A stretch of DNA of 8,766 nt, taken from assembly GCA_016301965.1 (NCBI GenBank), contig JAEDOO010000077.1, forward strand, positions 1 to 8,766. The letters are read 5' to 3'. A program made the translations under genes and the position numbers. Shown piece after piece: positions 1-5,122 of this stretch. The first letter of the stretch is position 1. Every line of letters begins with the position of its first letter. Below the pieces are notes generated by a model. It made no database searches. It was not told the DNA's origin and saw only the letters and a program-made list of their open reading frames with translations. The DNA is from Lachnospiraceae bacterium. GTDB lineage: Bacteria > Bacillota > Clostridia > Lachnospirales > Lachnospiraceae.

Positions 1-1259
1 GTTTCTCCGTCCGTGCCCTTCGTCTCACAGTATCCGGTGACTGTTGCGCCCTTGGGGATCTTGACCAGCTGTGAAGTAGAACTGCTGGCTTCTTTTCTCA
101 GCGGGATCGCTGCATTTGTCTTCAGACTTCCCACAGCTGTTCCTGCACAATAGGTTCGTACTACGCTGGAAGCATCACCGCTCTTTGTGGTGCCATTTAC
201 TGTACCACGGGGAACAATGTAATAGTAATATTCTTTGTTCTGGGTACGTCCGGTATCCGTATATGTCGTAGAGGATACTTCCGCAATTTTCTTAAAGTTT
301 TTGGAATAAGTCTCTGAGCGGTATACCTGATAGGAAGAAGCATTAGCTGCGCTCTTCCACTGTAGTTTGACAGATGTACCTGTGGCCGATGCCACAAGGC
401 CGGAACCGCTGCCTACCTGCATCTGATTGTAATAAAGGGCACCTTTCCAGCTGGAGGATGCCGGTGCATACAGGATGTCCAGATCCACATAAGTACTGAT
501 GCCATCCACACGGCCATGGTCAGAATACTGCCAGAATTCATATTGTCCACTGTACGGATAATTCGCTGTGATCAGCTGATTCGGTGTGGTATCACCCTTT
601 CTTCTGTAACGGGCTATCCACATCTGATATTTACTGTCAATCGTCTTATAATCGATAGCAGAAATAACTTTGGAGATGGAGCCATAGAACATGGCCTCAT
701 ATCCTCTTGCCTCTATACCATCACAGAAAGCAATGGCCACTTTTGTCCATTCCTCTTTGGATAGATCAGCTGCCCCCAGATGTCCCGGTTCACCATTCAC
801 TGTACCACATTCAGCATCATAAACCACCGGAAGGTCAAGCTTAATTCCATTCAGATTATTGATAATGAAGTTCACTTCTGTATTTGCTTCTGCAACATTG
901 GTTGCCTGTGAGTAATAATAAACACCCACTTTTATGCCTGCTGCTCTGGCTGCCTGAATATTATAGCTGTATGTAGAGTCCAGATTGGGGGTGCCATCGG
1001 AAAGGCTGGAATAGCCAATACGAATGATGGCAAACTCAATGCCCGCATTTCTGACCTTTGTCCAGTCGATCTGTCCCTGGTGGCGGGAAACATCAATGCC
1101 GTAAACCGGCTTCATGCCATCTTTTTCTGATCCATGAACAATCACAGTTTCATCGTAAAGACTCTGCATCGTGGAGGATGCCATTGTGTTCTGTGCATTT
1201 AAAAAAAGAACAAACAGCAGACCAAACATCAGCATCGTCAGTTTTTTCCATGTTTTCAA
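1..1259 (-). CDS. Secreted GH25 lysozyme (muramidase) with FN3 and SH3-like C-terminal parts, 3' end cut off by the window
   Basis: 419 codons are visible with no stop, running off the left edge. Residues 1-27 form a signal peptide (KTWKK followed by a hydrophobic stretch, likely cleavage after TMA). Residues about 50-265 are a glycoside hydrolase family 25 domain: GIDVSRHQG with D56, YDAE with D148 and E150, then FWQYS (242-246) and VDLD (258-261). These are the acidic catalytic-site motifs of N,O-diacetylmuramidases that cut the MurNAc-GlcNAc bond of peptidoglycan. Residues about 285-370 look like a fibronectin type III domain (VKLQW, SYQVYRSE, YYYYIVPRG). From about 378 a bacterial SH3-like domain begins (IPLRKEASSSTSQLVKIPKGATVTGY) and is cut by the edge. 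The start is TTG at 1259-1257, with GGAGG 8 nt upstream; the nearby ATG at 1264 reads only ATG-AAT-TGA. The family call is secure. Whether it serves wall turnover or attack on other cells is not visible. Confidence 0.93.
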   Translation of the reverse strand, partial: MKTWKKLTMLMFGLLFVLFLNAQNTMASSTMQSLYDETVIVHGSEKDGMKPVYGIDVSRHQGQIDWTKVRNAGIEFAIIRIGYSSLSDGTPNLDSTYSYNIQAARAAGIKVGVYYYSQATNVAEANTEVNFIINNLNGIKLDLPVVYDAECGTVNGEPGHLGAADLSKEEWTKVAIAFCDGIEARGYEAMFYGSISKVISAIDYKTIDSKYQMWIARYRRKGDTTPNQLITANYPYSGQYEFWQYSDHGRVDGISTYVDLDILYAPASSSWKGALYYNQMQVGSGSGLVASATGTSVKLQWKSAANASSYQVYRSETYSKNFKKIAEVSSTTYTDTGRTQNKEYYYYIVPRGTVNGTTKSGDASSVVRTYCAGTAVGSLKTNAAIPLRKEASSSTSQLVKIPKGATVTGYCETKGTDGE

Positions 1260-1267
1260 TTCATCTA

Positions 1268-1273
1268 CCTCCC
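1268..1273 (-). promoter_or_regulatory. Ribosome binding site that decides the TTG start of the lysozyme gene
   Basis: The minus strand reads GGGAGG here. It lies 8 nt before TTG (1259), a normal spacing, but only 3 nt before the ATG at 1264, which is out of frame and closes after two codons. The signal peptide follows directly from the TTG. Confidence 0.8.
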
Positions 1274-1289
1274 ATGTAAAACTATGTCA

Positions 1290-1319
1290 AGTATAGCATA
1301 CTCTGCTGTAGATATACAA
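1290..1319 (-). promoter_or_regulatory. Candidate sigma-A promoter of the lysozyme gene
   Basis: The minus strand carries TATACT at 1295-1290 preceded by TGC, an extended -10 motif. A weak -35, TTGTAT (1319-1314), lies 18 nt upstream. The predicted start of transcription is near 1283, giving a leader of about 24 nt. The -35 overlaps the last bases of the preceding terminator stem, so the two genes would be separated back to back. This is motif reading only. Confidence 0.5.
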
Positions 1320-1350
1320 GAAAGAATCCGGTCACCCCGGATTCTTTCTT
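1318..1350 (-). terminator. Intrinsic terminator between the cysteine-cluster gene and the lysozyme gene
   Basis: A perfect 14-bp inverted repeat (1318-1331 and 1337-1350) closes a 5-nt loop. The lower stem is A/T rich, so the 3' arm ends in TTCTTTCTT and supplies the U-rich tail on the minus strand. On the plus strand the stem is followed by T-rich sequence, so it could work in both directions. It lies 43 nt past the stop of the 1394-1804 gene. Confidence 0.8.
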
Positions 1351-1393
1351 AATTATTTTTTAAATTTTTTGTAATATTTGGAAAATTTACATC

Positions 1394-1804
1394 TTATAAT
1401 TCTTCTCCGAAATAATCGCAAAGAAGCCGAACCGCATCCGCAATACATCCATCGCAGGAACGAAGTACCTTGCCAGTATCCATGCCTTTGATCTCACGAC
1501 AAATAGTGGATCCGTTCTGTGCACGAAATTTGGCATTCAGTTCTCTGACCTTTCTGTAGGTGTCAGCCTTAGAATCCGGCTTTTCCAGATTTGCAGTACT
1601 GTTTACCATCCCAATCACCAATGCCATACCACTTACCGCACCGCAGGTACCAAAAGAATCGCTGTCGCCAAATCCCAGTGCTTCTGATATCTTAAAAGCA
1701 TCTTTCTCGCTGATGCCCATTTTGTCCAAGAAGCTGCACACCACTGCCTGCGCACAGTTATAGCCTTTTTTATGAAATTCCATAGATTTTTCTACTCTGT
1801 TCAT
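1394..1804 (-). CDS. C_GCAxxG_C_C family protein (putative redox-active cysteine-cluster protein)
   Basis: A small 136-residue protein without a signal peptide or membrane segment. It carries the conserved cysteine signature of the C_GCAxxG_C_C (C-GCAxxG-C-C) family: GYNCAQA (C17), FGTCGAVSGM (C54), C102 in ICREIKG, and SCDGC (C117, C120), with further cysteines at C23 and C129. Family members are thought to bind metal or take part in redox chemistry, but no reaction is established, so a specific function should not be assigned. The start is ATG at 1804, bounded by an in-frame TAA 24 nt upstream; an AGGAG lies 10 nt before the ATG. It follows hom by 112 bp on the same strand with no terminator seen between them, so read-through from hom is possible. 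It ends before a strong hairpin terminator. The family is well supported, the role is not. Confidence 0.9.
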   Translation of the reverse strand: MNRVEKSMEFHKKGYNCAQAVVCSFLDKMGISEKDAFKISEALGFGDSDSFGTCGAVSGMALVIGMVNSTANLEKPDSKADTYRKVRELNAKFRAQNGSTICREIKGMDTGKVLRSCDGCIADAVRLLCDYFGEEL

Positions 1805-1916
1805 TTCTCTTCCGCTCCTGTTCGGTTATCATTTGAATTCTGCTGTTTTGCTTCTATTATTTCACATTCGTTATCTGCGTAATACTTTTTTGCTTCTGCT
1901 GTTCTCTTTTGAATCG
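1805..1916 (-). other. Spacer between hom and the cysteine-cluster gene with short duplicated words
   Basis: 112 bp without a gene. Two 10-mers each occur twice (plus-strand TTCTGCTGTT at 1838-1847 and 1894-1903; TTTTGCTTCT at 1846-1855 and 1888-1897), in swapped order. I see no terminator hairpin and no convincing promoter, which fits co-transcription of the two genes but does not prove it. Confidence 0.5.
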
Positions 1917-3200
1917 TCAATCAACACGAATTACAGAGGAAATATCTCTGACAATGGACATACCGCGAAGAATCGTCAGCGCATCGTTCAGATGTCTGTC
2001 CTTGACGGCTTCCGTGATCATAACCAGCTCCGCGCAATCTTCTCTGCGGCTGCGCTGGATCACCTGTGCCAAACTTACGCTGTTATTTCCAAATACAGCT
2101 GCGATACTGGCCAATACACCCGTTTTGTCTTCCACTCGGATGCGGATGAAATATTTGCTGCTGGTCTCTTCTGCCGGAACGATCGGCAACTCTTTATAAC
2201 AGGTACAGCCAATACGGCCGCAGCAGTTAAAAGCCATGTTGCGAATAATCTCAAATATGTCCCCGACAACGGCACTGGCGGTAGGCAGCTCTCCGGCGCC
2301 GCGGCCGTAGAACATGGTATCCTGCACCGCATCCCCCCGCACAAATACGGCATTATAAGAATCATTGACAGATGCCAGCGGATGTTGCTCATCGATCAGC
2401 ATAGGATGTACCATTACCTCAATGCCATTGTCCGTATTGCGGGCTACACCAAGAAGCTTGATAACATGCCCCATATCTTTGGCATAACGGATATCCTTTG
2501 CCGTGATCTTTGTAATTCCCTCAGTATGTACATCATCAAAAGTAACCCGGGAATTAAAAGCCACACTGGCAAGAATCGCCATTTTACGTCCTGCGTCAAG
2601 CCCCTCCACATCTGCTGTCGGATCACTTTCTGCATAACCAAGATCCTGCGCCAGTTTCAACGCATCTGAAAATTCCATATTTTCCTGAGTCATCTTGGTC
2701 AGAATAAAGTTTGTGGTACCATTGACAATTCCCATGACCTCTTTGATATGGTTGCCGCTCAAAGAGCTTTTTAACGGTCCGATAATGGGAATTCCTCCGG
2801 CCACTGCCGCCTCATAAAACAGATCACAATGATATTCTGCTGCCGTTTCCATCAGAATATGACCGTCTGCCGCAAGCAGATCCTTATTGGCAGTTACCAC
2901 ATGCTTTCCAGCCTTCAATGCCTCCAGAATATAGGTTCTGGCCGGTTCAATACCGCCCATGACCTCTACAACAATACAAATCTCCGGATCCTGCATGATC
3001 TCTTTCACATCATTTGTCAGAACAGACGGATCTTTCACCTTGAGGGCAGCTTTCTGTATATTTCGCACCAGAATTTTCTTGATTTCTACACGGGTGCCAA
3101 GCTTTCTTTCCATCTCTTCCTGCTGCATCTGAATCACTTTGTATACACCGCCGCCCACTGTGCCAAGGCCCAGCAGTGCAATCTTTGTCACTTTATTCAT
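1917..3200 (-). CDS. hom: Homoserine dehydrogenase with C-terminal ACT domain
   Basis: 427 residues, the usual length of the monofunctional Gram-positive enzyme. It reduces L-aspartate 4-semialdehyde to L-homoserine with NAD(P)H in the cytoplasm, the branch point to threonine and methionine. Residues 6-16 give the Rossmann loop GLGTVG. VVTANKDLLA contains the conserved K106. Residues 190-208 (ESDPTADVEGLDAGRK) carry the substrate-binding and catalytic region, with D202 and K206 matching the Asp-Lys pair known in the yeast enzyme. About 350-427 is an ACT domain (FIRIRVEDKTGVLASIAAVF), the expected site of threonine feedback inhibition. The ATG at 3200 has GGAG 8 nt upstream. No thrB, thrC or aspartokinase gene is adjacent in the window. 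A long plus-strand open frame lies antisense to it and is taken as a shadow. Confidence 0.97.
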   Translation of the reverse strand: MNKVTKIALLGLGTVGGGVYKVIQMQQEEMERKLGTRVEIKKILVRNIQKAALKVKDPSVLTNDVKEIMQDPEICIVVEVMGGIEPARTYILEALKAGKHVVTANKDLLAADGHILMETAAEYHCDLFYEAAVAGGIPIIGPLKSSLSGNHIKEVMGIVNGTTNFILTKMTQENMEFSDALKLAQDLGYAESDPTADVEGLDAGRKMAILASVAFNSRVTFDDVHTEGITKITAKDIRYAKDMGHVIKLLGVARNTDNGIEVMVHPMLIDEQHPLASVNDSYNAVFVRGDAVQDTMFYGRGAGELPTASAVVGDIFEIIRNMAFNCCGRIGCTCYKELPIVPAEETSSKYFIRIRVEDKTGVLASIAAVFGNNSVSLAQVIQRSRREDCAELVMITEAVKDRHLNDALTILRGMSIVRDISSVIRVD

Positions 3201-3332
3201 CCTTCTCTCTCCAAATCCGCAGCAAAAATGATCCTACCGTCAACTGACAGACCTTTTTTATTAATCAATCAGCTTCGATTTGATACATTATGCCGCTGTT
3301 ATACACTTGTTGCTTTATTTCTGATTATCTGT

Positions 3333-3361
3333 ATTCTATCATTTTAGCTACATATACGCAA
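3333..3361 (-). promoter_or_regulatory. Candidate sigma-A promoter for hom
   Basis: On the minus strand TAGAAT (3338-3333) is preceded by TGA, an extended -10. TTGCGT (3361-3356) sits 17 nt upstream as a half-matching -35. Transcription would start near 3326, leaving a leader of about 125 nt before hom. I see no T-box motif and no leader peptide rich in threonine in that leader. Confidence 0.4.
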
Positions 3362-3400
3362 ACTCTGAATTGAACTTTTCGGGGAACATGGTTTCTTAAT

Positions 3401-3434
3401 GTTACTGTTCACACACAAGTCAGTGAGCAGTAAC
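3401..3434. repeat. Inverted repeat with 12-bp arms, possible RNA hairpin
   Basis: GTTACTGTTCAC (3401-3412) pairs with GTGAGCAGTAAC (3423-3434) across a 10-nt loop. There is a single non-Watson-Crick position, which is a U-G wobble if transcribed from the plus strand. No T-run follows on either strand, so it is not a standard terminator. It lies just upstream of the candidate hom promoter. Confidence 0.7.
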
Positions 3435-3593
3435 TCCTTAATGATATTATTGCCAGGTTTTATTCATCCTGTTTCGGATGTTTTCAGTTGTATTCTGAAT
3501 AAACATCCAAAGTAATATGTTTTCTCAATGATTTCTGGATGAAATTGTAAGCTTTCTGATTTTACATCCAATTTTTGAGCTATTCACGATGAT

Positions 3594-3635
3594 ATTTGGA
3601 TGTTATCTTTTGCTTGGATGACAGAACATCCAAAT
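3594..3635. repeat. Perfect 11-bp inverted repeat inside the heptamer array
   Basis: ATTTGGATGTT (3594-3604) and AACATCCAAAT (3625-3635) are exact reverse complements around a 20-nt loop. Arm length and loop size equal those of the ldhA terminator hairpin at 3818-3859, but there is no strong T-run after it on either strand. Confidence 0.75.
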
Positions 3636-3718
3636 AAACACATATTTCACTTAACTTCTGGATGTTTTTCAGGAATTTCTTTGTGTCACATCCATTGACT
3701 ACAATACTGTTATCGGCA

Positions 3719-3812
3719 GATTTTTCTCATCAAATGCTTCTGGCATTTTTCTTATCAAATGCTTTTGGCAGATTATTCTCAATAAACGTTTTTGGCATTT
3801 TTTCTCATTAAA
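3719..3812. repeat. Imperfect tandem repeats of 25-27 bp, three and a half copies
   Basis: Copies at 3719-3745 (27 bp), 3746-3770 (25 bp) and 3771-3797 (27 bp), then a partial copy at 3798-3812. Each contains a T-rich start, TCTCATCAAA or close variants, and ends in TTCTGGCA or TTTTGGCA. A GGCA (3715-3718) also precedes the first copy. The differing unit lengths argue against a coding repeat. Confidence 0.75.
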
Positions 3813-3862
3813 AAAGAAACATCCAGTATATTGCCATTATACAATACTTACTGGATGTTATC
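3810..3862 (-). terminator. Intrinsic terminator of ldhA
   Basis: On the minus strand an 11-bp perfect stem (3859-3849 with 3828-3818) is extended by an inner 5-bp pairing, TATTG/CAATA (3846-3842 with 3833-3829), after a 2-nt bulge. It is followed by TTTCTTTTTT (about 3817-3810). It lies about 45 nt past the ldhA stop. The stem arms are also a copy of the ACATCCA/TGGATGT pair that repeats through the region. Confidence 0.85.
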
Positions 3863-3903
3863 TCTCATTTATTGACTTAACATCAAGAACAACTTGCCCA
3901 ATG

Positions 3904-4893
3904 TTAAGCAGTCACCTTGTTTTTAAGTTCATTTCCTTCCATGAAATCTCTGGCATTCTCCAGCGTGGTCTCAGCAATATTTGTCAGCGCTTCCTCCGTG
4001 AAAAATCCCTGATGAGATGTCATGGTAACATTCGGGAAGGACAAAAGGCGCTGGATCAGAGAAGTCGGCATGATCTTTTCTGACATATCTTCGTAAACGA
4101 AATCGGTCTCTTCTTCATACACATCCAGACCGACGGCAAAGAATTTATGACTGCGGATTCCTTCGATCAGATCATCTGTACGGATCAGCCCGCCGCGGGA
4201 TGTATTGACCAAAATCACGCCATCCTTCATTTTTGCGATCGTATCCGCGTTGATCATATGCTTTGTTTCTTCTGTCAGCGGGCAGTGCAAGCTGATCAGA
4301 TCACTCTCCTTCAAAAGCTCATCCAAAGAAACATATTCCACAAAATCCAGTGACGGATTCGGGTACATATCATAGGCAATAACCTTCATACCAAATCCCT
4401 TGCAGATCCGGGCCATAGCCTGGCCGATCTTTCCTGTTCCCACAATACCGGCTGTTTTCTGGAAAAGATTTACACCCATCAGACCATTGAGGGCGAAATT
4501 ATTTTCACGGCATTTAATGTATGCTTTATGTGTGTGACGGTTTGCAGTAAGAGCCAGTGCAATGGCATGTTCCGCAACTGCCTCCGGAGAATATCCCGGT
4601 ACACGCATCACAGTGATACCGCATTCCTCTGCTGTTTTCAGATCCACATTGTTATAACCGGCACAACGCATCAGGATCAGCTTTACGCCGCAGCCGCAAA
4701 GCACTCTTACTACCGGTGAACTGATGTCTGCATTAACAAAAGCGCACACAGCATCGTAGCCTTTTGCCAGAGAAGCGGTCTCTTCCTGCAGATTGGCTTC
4801 AATATATTTAATAGTAATACCCGGATAATCCGGCAGCAGTTTCTCAAAGAACTGCTGGTCGTAGTTTTTGGTTCCGTAAAATAAAATTTTCAT
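3904..4893 (-). CDS. ldhA: Fermentative D-lactate dehydrogenase (D-isomer 2-hydroxyacid dehydrogenase family)
   Basis: 329 residues, cytoplasmic, the same length as E. coli LdhA and alignable with it from memory along the whole chain (for example RCAGYNNVDL, VPGYSPEAVAEHA, SLHCPLTEETKHMIN). It reduces pyruvate to D-lactate with NADH. The NAD-binding loop is GTGKIG (152-157) with acidic D175 after strand beta-2. The catalytic triad of the family is present: R233 in NTSRGG, E262 in DVYEEE, and H294 in TSHQGFF. The ATG at 4893 has AGGGAG 6 nt upstream. It is monocistronic, with its own upstream spacer carrying a candidate Rex site and an efficient-looking terminator downstream. The substrate could be another 2-keto acid, but the close LdhA match makes D-lactate the best call. 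Confidence 0.95.
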   Translation of the reverse strand: MKILFYGTKNYDQQFFEKLLPDYPGITIKYIEANLQEETASLAKGYDAVCAFVNADISSPVVRVLCGCGVKLILMRCAGYNNVDLKTAEECGITVMRVPGYSPEAVAEHAIALALTANRHTHKAYIKCRENNFALNGLMGVNLFQKTAGIVGTGKIGQAMARICKGFGMKVIAYDMYPNPSLDFVEYVSLDELLKESDLISLHCPLTEETKHMINADTIAKMKDGVILVNTSRGGLIRTDDLIEGIRSHKFFAVGLDVYEEETDFVYEDMSEKIMPTSLIQRLLSFPNVTMTSHQGFFTEEALTNIAETTLENARDFMEGNELKNKVTA

Positions 4894-4944
4894 GGCGATC
4901 TCCCTTCTTGTGTGTAATAATTTTCATGTATCTGGGACAATCAT

Positions 4945-4950
4945 AGTATA
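4945..4950 (-). promoter_or_regulatory. Candidate -10 element of the ldhA promoter
   Basis: The minus strand has TATACT here, about 52 nt before the ldhA ATG. No TTGACA-like -35 is found at 16-18 nt. Instead a palindromic GGATAACATCC (plus strand 4963-4973) covers the -35 position, which may mean activator dependence, or that the true promoter lies nearer the Rex-like site at 5057-5074. Confidence 0.4.
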
Positions 4951-5056
4951 CACATTTTTACGGGATAACATCCTCTGAATTTTCTAAGAATACGGAAGAA
5001 ATTTTGGTTAGTATTTTGCTGTTTCTATTTTTACTTTTTCCTAATTGCTGTATTTA

Positions 5057-5074
5057 TTGTTATTTTTTTAACAA
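5057..5074. promoter_or_regulatory. Candidate Rex (redox-sensing repressor) operator upstream of ldhA
   Basis: The 18-bp TTGTTATTTTTTTAACAA matches the clostridial Rex consensus TTGTTAAnnnnTTAACAA at 13 of 14 defined positions, and the dyad extends to TATTGTTA/TAACAATA. Rex is an NADH/NAD+-responsive repressor known to control fermentation genes including lactate dehydrogenases in Firmicutes. The site lies 164 nt upstream of the ldhA start and past the end of the MATE gene. The surrounding DNA is very AT-rich, so a chance match is possible. The dyad has too little GC to be a convincing terminator for the MATE gene. Confidence 0.5.
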
Positions 5075-5122
5075 TATTTGGTTACTTTTATATTTACCAG
5101 GTTCCTGCTGATACAGACAAAT

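Larger units (their letters stand above)
3475..3886. repeat. Periodic array of inverted heptamers ACATCCA / TGGATGT, about 61-62 bp per unit
   Basis: ACATCCA starts at 3503, 3564, 3626, 3688 and 3819, and a degenerate ACATCAA at 3880. TGGATG(T/A) starts at 3536, 3597, 3659 and 3852, and CGGATGT at 3475. Each full pair has an offset of exactly 33 nt (3503/3536, 3564/3597, 3626/3659, 3819/3852). Successive units are 61, 62 and 62 bp apart, and 3819 to 3880 is again 61. The sequence between heptamers is not conserved. The 3688 copy lacks its partner because the tandem-repeat block begins where it should be. One extra TGGATG at 3615 is out of phase. Function unknown. Confidence 0.8.
3201..3903. 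other. 703-bp gene-free intergenic region between hom and ldhA, AT-rich and repeat-rich
   Basis: No credible coding frame is present on either strand. From left to right it holds the hom leader and promoter (3201-3361), a 12-bp-arm hairpin (3401-3434), an array of inverted ACATCCA/TGGATGT heptamers with 61-62 bp period (about 3475-3886), a block of 25-27 bp tandem repeats (3719-3812), and the ldhA terminator (3810-3862). Such length and repeat content is unusual next to two housekeeping genes. Confidence 0.85.

Noticed and set aside
1833..2669. 278-residue plus-strand open frame
   Set aside because: It lies wholly antisense to hom over most of its length, has low-complexity-free but family-less sequence rich in H, C and R as expected of a reverse shadow, and has no ribosome binding site I can see.
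3201..3330. T-box or threonine attenuator in the hom leader
   Set aside because: I looked for a T-box GGGTGG-type sequence, a leader peptide and a terminator before hom on the minus strand and saw none.
2829..3347. 172-residue plus-strand open frame crossing the hom start
   Set aside because: Mostly antisense to the conserved hom N-terminus; composition is that of a shadow frame and it extends over the hom leader by chance.
3701..3765. Short minus-strand peptide beginning MPEAFDEK within the tandem repeats
   Set aside because: About 15 codons, no ribosome binding site, and the repeat units differ in length (25 and 27 bp), so the frame is not kept.
3475..3886. CRISPR array
   Set aside because: The conserved words are only 7 bp and alternate in orientation, there is no 23-40 bp direct repeat, and no cas gene is in the window.
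5057..5074. The same dyad read as the MATE gene terminator
   Set aside because: The stem is 8 bp and almost all A-T, too weak for an intrinsic terminator; the match to the Rex consensus explains it better.
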